A stretch of 64,000 nt of DNA, from NCBI GenBank assembly GCA_905250125.1, contig CAJNOL010000926.1:29561-93560 (forward strand). The letters are read 5' to 3'. The notes under the pieces were generated by a model. The model did no database searches and was not told where the DNA came from. It worked only from the letters and a program-made list of their open reading frames with translations. Source of the DNA: Rotaria sordida. Its lineage: Eukaryota > Rotifera > Eurotatoria > Philodinida > Philodinidae. Positions 24,398-37,037 of this stretch are shown in pieces. How positions within the stretch are numbered: the stretch's first letter is position 1; each line of letters starts with the position of its first letter. The translations under genes were made by a program, and so were the position numbers.

Positions 24398-24846
24398 CTA
24401 ATATCGATATTTTAAAAAAGTCGCTTGAAGAGAATGCTTATAACTTTTGAAGAGGCAGTGGTAGAGACATGCGGTTTTCATCGTTGGATAGAGCACACCG
24501 GGGCACATAGTACTATGAAATAATCAGACATTCTGGTTAACTTTACCATAGTAAGTCTTTGAATGTACATTGGATGTGGATGTACCGGTGTGTGGATGTC
24601 TGTTCGAGTGTTCCTCTGGCATGGATACGGATATGTTCACCCGTACCTACACGCACAGACCCACACCAAATTTGCATTCAAAGAGTTACTATAGTAAATT
24701 TTACCTGAAGGCTTGGTTATTTCATAGTACTACATGCCTCGCTGTGCTCTATCCAACAATGAAGACCGCAGATCTCTATCACTTTTCCTTCAAAAGTCAC
24801 AAGCATTCTCTTCAAACGACTTTTTATAAAAAAATCGATATTAGTT
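24398..24846. mobile_element. foldback element with GT/CA hairpin loop
   Basis: Arms of about 150 bp pair ACTAATATCGAT (24398) with ATCGATATTAGT (24835-24846). They continue inwards through AGTCGCTTGAAGAGAATGCTT, which pairs with AAGCATTCTCTTCAAACGACT, and a GGATAGAGCACA/TGTGCTCTATCC pair. The centre (about 24565-24670) is a telomere-like hairpin. The ORF across it is a by-product. Confidence 0.7.
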
Positions 24847-26002
24847 CTTGGTCAAAACTGCACTGGACATAACTGACAGAATATTTCACAAACAACTATA
24901 GTGTTTAATATAATTCATTTTGTTCAACAACGCTTCTTCTCATGCGGAGAAATAGTTTTAATTCTATATGATTATCATGATAATATTCAATAAAGTCTTT
25001 AGAATTTCACATCCAAAATGACTTATTTGGTAGGCGCCTTATCCTGTGATTTCAGTTTTATCTCATTCTAGCAGTGGACATCAGAAGCCGACGATGAAAA
25101 TGGTCAGATTTGTTCACAAAAGTTCAATTTTTCATTAAACTGCTAGGATATTCTTTCTGTTAAATCAAACAATTGTATATATGAACGTCTCTTCCAGCAA
25201 TAAAAGCTATTTTGTCAGTAAAATACTGCTTTCGAAAGAATTTATAAGTCGCCTATGGCACATAAAAGTTCAGAAGAAATGTGTGGCATTTACCTCAGAG
25301 TAGTCCTATGTATGAAATAGAAGAAGACTAGAGCGAATGTGCAAATGAATAAAACTGAGTGATAGAAATGTGATATTTCAGAGTAATATTTCACGAATGA
25401 GGTAAGAATGACATACTTACTGTTTATCTTTTTAATTTACACAAGTAAGAAAATAATCTCTCCATTGCGTATCATTAAACAACACAAAAAGGTCAGTCCA
25501 TGCAAAAAAAGAACGACAAATAAATCTGATTTTCATCGATTTTATTCTAATTGATCGGTAGTTCGACTTACACGACTAAGTATGAATTGCTGTCCTAGGT
25601 GGAACTACATCAAAGACAGGGGTAGTACTATACTTACCATTTGTCAACGGGAGCAGTGAGAAAAAATAATCAAAAATTGAAGTTTCTAAGTTACAATTCG
25701 AGAAAAATACGGTTTATAGTCATAACGATTAAAATCGATCAAAATCAGAAAATCCGATTAAAATTGTGCCATTTTAATCGATTTTAAACCGGAACAAAAT
25801 CAGATTTTTTGGTCCTTTTCTTTAATTGAAAGGACTTTACTTGTTCATTATTGTTATGCTCACGAATGTTTTTTATTCAAGCATCCTCTTTAACAGCTGA
25901 GGATGTAGATCTTCTGTTCACAGACCTCGATACTCACAAACGTACACGTACCTCCGTCTCTTGTTGACTGAAACATGGAGAAATCATGTTATATGAAAAA
26001 TA
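24847..26002. other. intergenic, AT-palindrome at 25.7 kb
   Basis: No gene is seen. A short block at about 25715-25815 is related to the AATCGATTTTAATC repeat of 15.6-16.2 kb. Confidence 0.4.
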
Positions 26003-27518
26003 CAGAGTATAACATTATTATAGCTCCTCGCCCTTCCCCGTTATCTATACATACAAAAATGTTTCTTTCATTCCAACAACGAAAGATATTCATATGCTAC
26101 TAACATACGTATGTGAGTCTATGCAAATTCTAACTAATAACCTTCTCTTTCTTTCTTCTCTTTTTATTTGAAGAAAAAAAAATTAGAGGAAATTGCAAAA
26201 TGATTGTAACATAATTATAGGCCTCTTTTGCGAAGAACATACTTTTTTTTTCTTCTTATAAAGTGTACTTAACCTTTAGTCTCAACATTTTATTGCAATA
26301 TTCACTGTTTTCTACCTTTTTCCATTCTGTTTGAAAATTTATTATGAATATTTTACTTGAAAACCTCAAGATTTGAAATATTTTCTAAGTTTTCATCATG
26401 TGTTAGTCATATTCGATCAAGAGATGATTCTTTCATGATCCCTACCTATTTAAAACTAAGAAAGTGGATATTGTTTCTCGAAATAACATCATTAGAATCG
26501 AAATCCTACTATAAGAAGCGAAAAAGAAAAGAATTTGACTTGATAAGACTAGTGAACTCTTTTATTCTGTAAGAAATTTTTTAGAAAACTTTGAATTAGA
26601 AGTGCATTTTTAATCCATTAACCAAATGACTTCACTAGGGTACTATAGAGAGAAACAAAAGAGAAGTTTCGTACTTTCCTGTTGTTAGTGGAGATATATT
26701 CTTCTGGATAGCTGAGCAAAATTCATCTCTGGTGCTTTTGCTGAGAAATCAACAAAATATTTTCTTTATTTCTGTTTTCACTTAGTTGTTGCCATCTGTC
26801 AATGTCGTGTGTATTCTATTAACTTCTTCTAGAAGGCATGCTTCGTATTAAGTTTTACATGTTTCAAGTACAGTTTGATGTGCTCTTCCCAACCATGCTG
26901 GTAAATTTGGTTAACGGATTGAAATTGCACTTCTAATTCAAAGTTTTCTAAAAAATTTCTTACAGAATAAAAGAGTTCACTAGTCTTATCAAGTCAAATT
27001 CTTTTCTTTTTCGCTTCTTATAGTAGGATTTCGATTCTAATGATGTTATTTCGAGAAACAATATCCACTTTCTTAGTTTTAAATAGGTAGGGATCATGAA
27101 AGAATCATCTCTTGATCGAATATGACTAACACATGATGAAAACTTAGAAAATATTTCAAATCTTGAGGTTTTCAAGTAAAATATTCATAATAAATTTTCA
27201 AACAGAATGGAAAAAGGTAGAAAACAGTGAATATTGCAATAAAATGTTGAGACTAAAGGTTAAGTACACTTTATAAGAAGAAAAAAAAAGTATGTTCTTC
27301 GCAAAAGAGGCCTATAATTATGTTACAATCATTTTGCAATTTCCTCTAATTTTTTTTCTTCAAATAAAAAGAGAAGAAAGAAAGAGAAGGTTATTAGTTA
27401 GAATTTGTATAGTCTCACATACGTATGCTAGTAGCATATGAATATCTTTCGTTGTTGGAATGAAAGAAACATTTTTGTATTTATAGATTAAGGGAGCTTC
27501 TCATTATTTTATACCCTG
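26003..27518. mobile_element. large foldback element, near-identical arms (1516 bp)
   Basis: The left arm (26003-26625) and right arm (about 26905-27518) are inverted copies around a unique centre of about 280 bp. Inner parts are essentially identical: a 216-bp frame at 26357-26572 is repeated without a residue change at 26960-27175 on the other strand. The outer 50-100 bp are more diverged. Ends read CAG(A/G)GTATAA and are flanked by TA at 26001-26002 and 27519-27520. It encodes nothing recognisable, and the two mirrored 71-codon frames are part of the arms. Confidence 0.8.
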
Positions 27519-28011
27519 TATTTGCTACAGAAGTATATAAATTTATGCAGCTAGCTTCATATAAATTAGATGACAGATAGCAATGTTTTTTCTATTTTCT
27601 AACATCGGTAGTGGTACGCAAAATATATGATGTCTCAAAATAAGGTTCTGAAACAGTGAAAAAAGAAATACTCCGTATAAGAGTCGGATCCTGTCTCTGA
27701 AGCAGGTCTCGGGCAATTCGAAGCCTATCTGCAAAGAGATTCCAGCTCATGCATGCCGAGACTATCAATGAACAGTTTCAACTAACAGATATGTTCCACG
27801 TTGAGTGCTACAAGAGTAAATCGAAACCAGAGTGTGAGTGAGCTATCGGTGTGGCTGCGAGAAGTAGTCGCACGACCAACCACACCCGCCCTAAATGAAG
27901 CCAAATGTAGATCTTGATAATTGTTCAAAACTATAAAACGATAAACATCAAATATAGACAATTACAAACAAACGTTCGAACAGAACAACAAAATATTTAC
28001 ATCATTATTAA
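27519..28011. other. intergenic with GT/CA hairpin
   Basis: A telomere-like hairpin lies at about 27828-27892. Its loop reads AGAAGTAGTCGCACGACC, very like the hairpin that the MULE at 40.1 kb entered. No gene is seen. Confidence 0.5.
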
Positions 28012-28618
28012 CCCTTTCGCTCCCGGCAACACATATATGTGTGCAAACACCTTTATTGAAGAAAGGCACCAATAGTATATTTTTTTAACCGTTTAGAAAA
28101 GCTTTTTATCGTTTGTTAGATAGTGTCATAAGAGCATATTTCTTCTTTCTTCTGTCTCTGCTCGATATTTTTACCCATGTACATTCCATCTATATTGTCT
28201 ATCATCCTGGTGTGTTGTAGTGCAATCATTTTCGTTCTTTTCTTTGTAATTATTATGGATTATTCTCTCTAATACTGTCTATTGAGTTTCTATCTTTCTG
28301 TAAAATTCTAGTTAGTTCTGCTTCTTCTATAAAACCCAATAAATTCTTTCTGTTTCTAAACCGTAGTATATATATAACGGTCTTGACAGGAATGTATGGT
28401 TTGCTCATTCATAATCTTCGATGCGGTACACGATATACGTGTCTTGACTGCAATATGTCTCTATGTACTGTTGATTGCTTCAAAGGTTATCATAAAAAGG
28501 AGAATTATTAATGTTTTCCTAACATAGAAATGTAACCTCTTTGTAGAAAAATAAAAATTATATTTAAACATTACTTTTAAAAACTTTAATTTTCGGAAAA
28601 AAGCCGGGAGCCAAAGGG
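28012..28618. mobile_element. piggyBac-type MITE (607 bp)
   Basis: Terminal inverted repeats CCCTTT(C/G)GCTCCCGGC at both ends are flanked by TTAA at 28008-28011 and 28619-28622. CCC-starting ends next to TTAA are the signature of piggyBac elements. The interior carries no transposase. The frame at 28461-28649 runs across the right end and is not a gene. Confidence 0.85.
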
Positions 28619-28937
28619 TTAAGAGCAGCACCTCTCTCAGAAAACTCAATTTTTTGAAAAAAATATTGAAATTGAGTTTTGATCATATAGATATGCACCA
28701 GAGTTTATTCTTACGGAATATATATAGCTTTTCGCAAAGGTACCTGATTTTCATAGATTTATCAGAGATAACTTCGACCCTACTATCATGTTTTCTTAGA
28801 GCATCTTGCGGTCTATTTCTCAAAATATAGTTTTTAGTCAGAAAAATTGAAATACTCCCCACATGATTTAAATTTTGAAACTATGTTATATTGATAAGAA
28901 AAAACTCGAAGAATTTCCTTATTTCATATTGAATATA

Positions 28938-29504
28938 CAAGGTGACTCAAAAGTCAAGCACTCGAGGAAAAAATCGAATCTCTCTGTTACGGTTCGACCA
29001 AAGGAGCTCAATTTTTTTACCAAGGATGAGACATGTTCACACTCCAATTTCATAAGGATAAGGTTAGTGAGAATCTTCATTAAGTCACACTATTGATCTC
29101 AATAAGAAAATTTTGTTTATTCACAGATAGAAAAACACCAGTGTACAGAATGTAATAGAAGTCACTTTATCGAAACCAAAACCCAATATCTCTATGACGA
29201 ATCTACTAAACGCGTTGATTTTTTTATCAAGTATAGAGGCATGCTTATACTCCAAATCCATACGAGCAAGACTAATGACAACTTTTGTTAAGTATATTGT
29301 TTTTCTTTTCCTATGTGTGAAAAAGTGAAATTTTCTTATTGAGATCATTAGTGACACTTAAAAAGGGCTCTGAGTAACCTTGTCGGTATGGATTTGGAGT
29401 GTGAACATGTCTCTATCCTTGATAAAAAATTGAGTCCCTTTGGTCAAACTCTAACAGAGATATTCGATTATTTTCCTCGAATGCATGACTTTTGAGCCAC
29501 CTTG
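28938..29504. mobile_element. TA-flanked foldback MITE (567 bp)
   Basis: Ends CAAGGTG(A/G)CTCAAAAGTCA are inverted and flanked by TA (28936-28937 and 29505-29506). The outer arms are about 110-150 bp, and a second, inner pair of partly matching segments (29095-29130 and 29320-29345; AATAAGAAAATTT type) is nested inside. It probably derives from a mariner-type element and has no transposase frame. Confidence 0.75.
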
Positions 29505-30494
29505 TATATATAGCTAATATAATAAGACTTGAATAATAAAATATTCAACGAAACAAATTTCAAAATATTATATTTAACATAAAACTTCAATCAATATTTA
29601 TCATAAAAAGGATTTCTTCATTATTTTTTATTTATCCATTTTTTACAAATAAATTTCTGTTAAATGATTGAAATTGAAAAGAGAGAAAGAGTATATCGTT
29701 TGTCTAGTTTTTAAATAGCTGATGTGTTATTAAAAACGATTAAGAGTCTGTTTGCTGGATGAATTCGATTCTCCGATAATGTTCATTTAATGATAATATA
29801 ACTCGATTTGTTATTCAATGACGATTTTGACTATCTCGTTTAATTATTAAACATATATAAACAAGATTGTTTAGAATAAATATTAAGAAAAACTTAACAA
29901 AAAGACTTTCATTTAATAAAATTTTAAAAAACTAAGCTTTTTTTTCTTATTAAAAAAACAAACTAAAAACTCTATGATATTTTAATTGATATTAATTATC
30001 ATGAATAAGGTGAATAAGAAATTTGATTAGAGAATATCTAAATATATTCAATGATTATAAATTTAATAGAAATATTTTATTATCCAAATTAAATAAAAAC
30101 TTGATTTTATTGTTAAAGTTGAAACAAATAAATTTCTATTCCGAATCTGAATCATATTTTTAGAAAATAAGAAATTAATATTCAATTTAGGTTTTTTTTT
30201 TGTTTTTATTTAGAGAATTTTTTCTAATAGATCAGCTACATAAATAATTTTTCGAAATATAATTCAAAAGAAAAGATGAAAATACACATTTATATTTAAT
30301 GTTTCGCATCGAGTTTGTTTTTTAATGAAAAAAAAGAAATAAGTTCAATGATAATCAATGTAAATATTTGACAAGTTTTATCTTGTTCGCGTTTGAATGT
30401 CAAATAATAATAATCGAACTGATAATATAATATTTGATTTTGTTTTGAAAATAATTAAAAGTCATGGAAGAATAAAATTTGTAAGTGATTGATT
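29505..30494. other. intergenic, very AT-rich
   Basis: A kilobase of very AT-rich sequence without recognisable features. It ends next to the minus-strand frame at 30495. Confidence 0.4.
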
Positions 30495-30734
30495 TCATGG
30501 TGGTAAAATAGATGAATGTTCATGTGTTTGTCGATTAAGAGCAGCTATTCGAGAAGAACAAAGACGTTTACGTATTCGATTTCGACAAATTTGTTTTAAT
30601 TTAAGTGGTGTTAAAAGTATTGTTGTTATTCTATCAATTTCATCTGTTGCTTTATCAAAATGTCTTTCTAAATCTTCAGTAAATAATTCAACAAGTTCAT
30701 GATTTGTTAATGTTAATTGTTCATTTTCATACAC
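30495..30734 (-). CDS. possible terminal exon with SOCS-box-like BC box
   Basis: The minus-strand frame ends with 'PLKLKQICRNRIRKRL' and a short tail (HEHSSILPP). The L-x3-C-x3-I pattern in this segment matches the elongin-BC-binding box of SOCS-box proteins, which end ankyrin-repeat or SPRY ubiquitin-ligase adaptors. Upstream is an acidic helix (VELFTEDLERHFDKATDEID). There is no ATG in frame, an upstream stop lies at about 30756, and possible AG acceptors lie inside the frame. It could therefore be a last exon of a gene I cannot reconstruct, or a remnant. The motif is short and the call is tentative. Confidence 0.3.
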   Translation of the reverse strand: MYENEQLTLTNHELVELFTEDLERHFDKATDEIDRITTILLTPLKLKQICRNRIRKRLCSSRIAALNRQTHEHSSILPP

Positions 30735-31389
30735 AACATGAATTAATTTTTATTCGTCTAAAATTAAAGGACAAAAGAGAAAAACGAATTTTACAATTTT
30801 TATTTGCTTACGATGATACTGATTAGAAGCATAAAGATTTGATTGAAAATAGTATAGTTAATAGTTTTTCATATTAGGATCAATCGTCAGTTGTTCATTT
30901 GATTTATAGTTTTGATAAATCCATCTGTTTAATATTGATTAAATATATAGTAATTCGCTCTAATTGGAGTGATTTATGTATTTTAAATAAAGATCTTATC
31001 TCTAAGAAGGTTCAGTTTGAATGATTATGAAAATAATTTTTTTCTACACAGAGTTTCATATGAAATGGTTATAGTACTGTAAATTAGGGGTGATAAGTTA
31101 TTGCTATTAATAACAATAAATTCCCATCTGTCGTATAAATACATAAATTCTTATAGATTCATCTATGCTCTCTAAATCTTTAAGATAAGTCAAATATTAA
31201 AATCAGTTGAAATCATTGATTTTATTGTATCCAGTAAAGAAAATTGCTGTCTTATTCAATGTCTGTTTATGTTCTAAGCTATATTTAATCATATTCCTAA
31301 TCTGTAAGTAAATGGCAATATATGAAAATAAAAAAACTAACAAGATACAAGAACAGTTTTTTTTCCTATTGTCTTTGTCAATCAGTTCT

Positions 31390-31585
31390 TCAAGCACGTC
31401 TTTTTTTACATGCATTTTTTGAGAGAATATCAACAATAAAAAGTCCAACAAGTAACAAAAGTAAAATAACACATAAAAAAGCTGTTTCTCGACCTAATAT
31501 TTGCTTGAAAATAAATGCACCAACGACACAAACTATTAAACCTAAGAACAATCCATCCATCCATTGAAAGCCACGATCTCTCACT
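31390..31585 (-). CDS. probable terminal exon of a two-TM protein
   Basis: A strong acceptor (pyrimidine tract ending CTTGTAG) at 31586 opens an exon coding RDRGFQWMDG, a hydrophobic segment (LFLGLIVCVVGAFIF), a short polar turn (KQILGRET), a second hydrophobic segment (AFLCVILLLLLVGLFIVDI) and a basic tail (SKNACKKRRA) before the stop. This is a convincing membrane hairpin with a cytosolic basic end. I could not find the preceding exons; one could lie just upstream (ATG near 31645). Family unknown. Confidence 0.4.
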
Positions 31586-31649
31586 ACAAGAAAAAAAAAC
31601 AAATTTCATTCTGAAAAGACCTACAATGTAATAAAATGGCCTCATATTT

Positions 31650-34600
31650 ACAATTTATAGGAATATAATGAGAAAACAGAAAGTTGGATAAGTTCGTAGG
31701 CAATGTGCTATGAAGAATATTAATTTTGATTTATGAAATTAAAATCGAAAGATTAAAATAACTTTTTTATTTTTTCCAGAGAGTAGCATAAGTATTTATT
31801 AGAATCAATAAATGAATGATAAATTTGACGAAAATAATCCAGCAAGTTGACATTGTTCTAATCCATTTTATGATGTTCCTGTTGAGTATTACCAAACCAT
31901 TGAAAAACAGATTTGAGTTGGAATTTCCCTAGCAGATAGAAGAATATAGATTATAAACAGCCATATATATATCAATTGATTTTTGTTTACTGTGATTCGA
32001 ATTGTTTATGGAATAAATATTTTTCGAAAATAAAAACTTATCTTCGATAGTCCGCATAGTAAATTTGATTAGCATAATTTTAGTTATTGCTAACTATTCA
32101 ATTATGAACGATTTATAAACAAATAGATCGTTTGATCTGTCTGTTTGGCTTTGGCGATCTTACAATGTTAATTAGAAAGTTCTTTGAATCTTTACTCTGC
32201 AGAAATAAAAACCATTTGTGGAAAGATTTGCGTCTTATATCTTAAAAGATCTAAGAGAATGTATTACAGCAGTGGATTCGAAACTTTTATCGTAGAAATT
32301 TTTCTCATCATAAGATTTCTGAAATATTATTCGATTTAATTTAAAAATTTAACTTGAGTCAATGGGAAAATAAGTCCAATAATATCTACTATATCGTTCT
32401 CAATTAATCTTTCAAATGAAAATCGAGACTTTGTAGAAAGACTTCAGATATAAGATAATTATACTATACATTCTACTAATTAATCAGAATGTCCCCTGAA
32501 TATTTTGTTTTTTAATTCTAAATCTTTAGTATGAGATGAATTAGAATTAGTGAATGAAACTCAATATCAAAAGAATTTGTTCATATTCAGACTTAGACAA
32601 TGAGTCAACAGTTATTACTCTGTTAATTGTTCATAAAAAACTCGGAAAACAATAACGTCAAGAAATTTTATTTTTTGATAAAAATTCTCTTGATATTGTT
32701 CGATTTTCGAATACAGAAATATTTCAAGTCAGTTTATTGATTATATGTTTGGAATTGACTAATATAAATCAATCTAAATAGAAAGATTTTTCTTAACTAA
32801 TCTTAGCCAGAGTGAAAAGAGTTAGAAGATATATGATACTTGTTATAAATTGAACTTTCTTTTATATTTTCATCGTTTAGGTTTTAAGAATGAATATTCT
32901 TTTGATAAACAATTTATAAGTTTATCGAGCAAAAGTTTTATTATCATTCTAGCTAACAGCAAAGTTTCTTAAGGTGCATTTTAAGGTCGAAAAGAAGTCC
33001 ATTGCTTTTGAATCATTCGTTCCATTGTAGTGTTTTCTCTGGTCAATTACGTAACGAACAATTTTACAATAATTATTTAACAAGAAAAAACTAATGAAAG
33101 ACGACATATATCCTAACTTATTGGAGAGAATCTGAAAGGACATTAGAATAATCGAAAGAATTCTCTATAAGTATTGATGGGTCCGAAAAACCCAAAGGCA
33201 TTGTTTGGGCGAGCGTGTTAGGAATGACAAGACCTCTGAAATCAGTTTTTTGGCTTTCATTCACAGATTTTACTAAAAGATTTTACTTGATATAGTCTTG
33301 TGGTTTCTTTTTTTTTTAAACAAAACAGAATTTGAGCTGAGCTGAGTGTCCAATAACGATTGAAGAAATATGTTGTGACAAATTCAAACTTCCTGAGATT
33401 CATTGTTTAAGGAAAAACAGTACACATGGATGCTAAATTGAGAACGGACTATAACTATAGCATATCACTTTTCCTTTTGGCGATATCGAAATTATTGAGC
33501 CCCATCCGTACCCTCCTTATAAGCTTTTCGGACAACCAGGAAAAAAATACATCGACAATATTTTTATTTTTGCGCTCTCTAGATACTAAGACACTCTCAC
33601 TTTCACTCTCAAGAATTCTTCAAAGTTCCACTATATGCTTTAGATTTGAATATTTTAAAACTGCTGAAAATTACTTTTTAATTTCGAAGCATCTGCTACA
33701 ATTTAATAATATCAACGTATCAGAAGTGAGACTACAATATTCTATCATTTGAAATTCTATGCGTGATTTCTTTTCATGAGTCGCCGCTAAAAAAATGCTC
33801 TCAAACAGAATGTAAGCTGCCTTTTTTTTGAAAATCCTCTTCAATAGCATTACCAAATAGCTCGTTTCTTTTCATCTATTGAATTCATACAAAAAATTAC
33901 CGCACATAAAGCAAACCATCCAATCACTGATGAACTTGACCTACTCACTAATTAGTCTTGTTTTCTCATTCATTGAAATGAAACAAAGCTCAGCTCTCTA
34001 GAGCATACTTTGTCTTTTCCAAGTGTTCACCAATGACTCTTTTTGTTAAGATTTGAAATCTAGAGAATCTTCAAGCATACTGTATGTAGTAGAAGAGAAA
34101 TCTGTAGTAGTGTATGTATCAAGTTTCCGTAGTAGAGTAGCAATAGTAGCAGTCATTCGATGAAAATATCATCAATGATTATATAACTTTATCGAAGAAA
34201 CAATATTGCATGTTTTCATGGACAACACAAAATATCGATTTCATTTTTTTTCTAATTAATAGTAGTTCATAAGAAAAAGAAAATATGCTAAGAAGAAATG
34301 ATTTTTTTCCGAATTCAAGAGGTAAGAGAATAGGTTTTCTTTTGATACATATACCCTGGCTATCTTGCTCTCTGTCTTCCCTCATTGATCATTTCTCTTC
34401 GTTCAGCAAAAAATTTCATTGGAGATAAATTTGTAAAGAATCCATAACTCTGTTGGATGGATAGTCCACAGGAACAAGAAACAGAAATAATATTGCGCAA
34501 AATGTGTCTCTCAAAAAGAAAATTAATAGATGAAAACAAAGATGTGTGTGGTGACAATGAGATGAATGAACGAACGGACGAACAACAAAATAAAATAATA

Positions 34601-34807
34601 CAATATTTCTAAATTCTTATAGTCATCATCGTTCATCCTCACACTTTCAAATTCCAAGAATTCCAGTTAGTAGTCCATGTATTCCAATTTCGTAGAATTC
34701 AGTTACATGTCTCATTTCTATTCACCCACTCTTCCTGATAAACTCATCCTTTTCCTAAAACGTTGTTCTGTCGCTGATTGTATCACATATTTTTCTCTAT
34801 TTTAAAG
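31650..34807. other. intergenic, 3.1 kb, nothing recognised
   Basis: AT-rich sequence on both strands with only short frames. I see no domain, termini or tandem repeat. An upstream exon of the NHL-repeat gene may hide at its right end. Confidence 0.4.
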
Positions 34808-35745
34808 TACCATTACGATCATCTGCTATTGACATTCATCCGAATGCAAAATGGATACAGAATGGTCTTACTGTGGCTGGAGGAAATGGAGAAGGCAATA
34901 GAATCAATCAATTCTCTTACCCATGGGGTTTGTATGTCGATGATGATCAAACTATTTATGTCGCTGATCATTGGAATCACCGTATTATGGAATGGAAATA
35001 TGGTGCGACAAGTGACCAAGTTATTGCTGGTGGAAATGGACAAGGAAATGGAGCTAATCAGTTAAACTTTCCATTTGATGTAATTGTCGACAACGAGAGA
35101 GATAGTCTCATTATCAGTGATACAAATAATAACAGAGTAGTTCGATGGCCTCGTCGAAATGGTACTCGTGGAGAAACAATTATCTCGAACATCTCTTGCA
35201 TGGGTTTGACAATGGACGAGAATGGATCTCTCTATGTTGTTAACTGGAAAAAACATGAAGTGAGACGATATAGAATTGGTGATACTGAAGGAACAGTAGT
35301 TGCAGGTGAAAATGGAGAAGGAAATCGTCTCGATCAACTTTCTGGCCCCCACAATGTATTTGTCGATCGAAATCATTCACTGTACGTGTCTGACTATGAT
35401 AATCATTGTGTAATGAAATGGGAAGAACGTGCAAAACAAGGCATTGTCGTAGCCGGTGATCAAGAATATGGCTATAGTCTTACACAATTGAATAATCCTG
35501 TAGGAGCTGTTGTCGATCAATTGGGTACTGTCTATGTGGCTGATTCTTGGAATGATCGAATTATGCGTTGGCCAAAAGGCGCCACACAGGGAAGTGTGAT
35601 TGCTGGAGGAAACGGTCGAGGGCGAGAGTCGAATCAATTAACTCTTCCCTCTGGTTTATCATTCGATCGACATGACAATCTATATGTCATCGATCGCGAC
35701 AATACTCGAGTACAAAAATTTTCAATCGAACAGACAACAAATTAA
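34808..35745 (+). CDS. NHL-repeat beta-propeller protein (3' exon)
   Basis: An exon beginning after the acceptor CTATTTTAAAG (34801-34807) is open to the stop at 35745, about 312 residues. It opens 'PLRSSAIDIHPNAKW' and 'LTVAGGNGEGNRINQF' and contains six NHL units. These repeat the pattern QLxxPxGxxVDxxxxxYVADxxNxRIMxW, then a GATxGxVIAGGNGxG linker. Units start near residues 36, 83, 127, 176, 224 and 273 of the exon product. Six units would close a six-bladed propeller, a common protein-binding scaffold. Such NHL proteins, often secreted or membrane-anchored, are abundant in rotifers. No upstream exon with a signal peptide was found within 300 bp, and the codon-like ATG at 34873 is only a GTG/internal point, so the N terminus is incomplete here. 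Confidence 0.85.
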
Positions 35746-35786
35746 TCATGTTTATTTCGTTGTGTGGTTGAAAATGATTTGCATTC

Positions 35787-35792
35787 AATAAA
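35787..35792 (+). promoter_or_regulatory. poly(A) signal of NHL gene
   Basis: AATAAA lies 42 bases after the stop codon of the NHL-repeat gene, in the expected place for its polyadenylation signal. Confidence 0.6.
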
Positions 35793-35900
35793 GAAAAAGG
35801 ATAATCGCATGCGTGACCAAAAAACCGTCCCTGTTGGTGGAAGTGGCGACCGCTTAGCCATGCACGAAAAGGGCCAAGTTCACGAGTACACGCACGCATG

Positions 35901-36032
35901 AACGAATGTCGATCGTGTGGACTCGATGGATCCGTGTCGTGTTGCCACTGTTATCAGTTAGATTTGCTAGTTGAGAGTACACAAAGTTTTCCCAATGGAG
36001 CCACATTGGACGACGACTATACCTCAGAATAA
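35901..36032 (+). CDS. small Cys-rich ORF, uncertain
   Basis: A 43-codon frame begins with ATG and codes for 'MNECRSCGLDGSVSCCHCYQ', followed by an acidic end (LDDDYTSE). C-x2-C...C-C-x-C spacing hints at a small zinc-binding unit. The surrounding 35800-36030 is clearly more GC-rich than its neighbours and stays open upstream in this frame, so it might be part of an exon. No homologue comes to mind. Confidence 0.25.
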   Translation, partial: NECRSCGLDGSVSCCHCYQLDLLVESTQSFPNGATLDDDYTSE

Positions 36033-37037
36033 GTAGAAAGCTCAGAGAGAGAATGCTCTTCGCTCTATTCGAATAATCGTATGAGAATGATTCATGATCA
36101 GTGAAGCATTACTAAACGATCATTTGAATGAAGTAAAGAACATGGAACCGAAGATAGAAAAGGAGACCACTCATTTGGTAATTACTTGCTTGCTATTCGG
36201 AAGCATCATCAACGAAAGAATGATAGCTCTCACCTCTGTCCACCTCTATTTATACTAGTACACAACGCCATTGCATCATCCTGTTGCATTATCTTCCTTC
36301 TTCTCTTTATTCTCGATCCTCAAGGAAAGCCTCAAAAATGTTCAATGCTCGTCTGTTTCTTTGCGTCTGATTCGAGCACAAAATCGAAAAAACTAAGTGT
36401 CGTTTATTTTGATCAGAGAGGTAGAAAAAATACGAATGGAAATGGAAGGTACTAATTAATTTTATATATAATTTAGAATTTATCAATAAATATTCAATGC
36501 GAAGGAAAGCCCAGAAAAACTTCAGCTACTAAACCCCTAATCAGCTTCGTTGAAAAAAATCTTTAGCTTTATTTTATAATATCGAAAAAGAGAAGTTGGT
36601 GATGTATTTGTATATATAGTATATCATCTACTTATATTTCGTTCTTTTTCTTCTGAGAACAAATCCTTCAACGTATTGATCGAAGCGGCGAGAACCTCGC
36701 AGAACAAGCTAGTCAACGATTTTTTATTTAGTATTTAGTCTTTTTAATGCTTCTCTCTTATACATATACATTATGGCATCAATTACGATTATTGAAATCA
36801 TTTGGTAAGTTTTAGCCTTTCCTAGTACAATTACCAGAGAATTAAATCGAGAGATATGCATATCTGTACTCCAGTAGAAATATTGATATAGGCAAGACAG
36901 AGAATAACAGAACAAGAGGAATCTATCCAATTTTAACTTGTAACTAAAGACAATTATTTATTTTAGCAATTAGTGGTAAAGTTCGAAAGTATCCTTGCTA
37001 CAAATGTGATGGCGGTGTTCGTCGTCGCTGTCAAGGA
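36033..37037. other. intergenic, nothing firm
   Basis: Short isolated frames only (for example 36186-36455). A Cys-rich word at about 36985-37030 just upstream of the Fringe start has no splice support. Confidence 0.4.

Noticed and set aside
26357..27175. Two identical 71-codon frames on opposite strands as a gene pair
   Set aside because: They are the two arms of one foldback element; no start context, domain or splice sites.
36960..37037. Upstream exon of the Fringe-like gene (Cys-rich word YPCYKCDGG)
   Set aside because: No donor joins it to the Fringe ATG, and the Fringe protein already has a complete tail and anchor.
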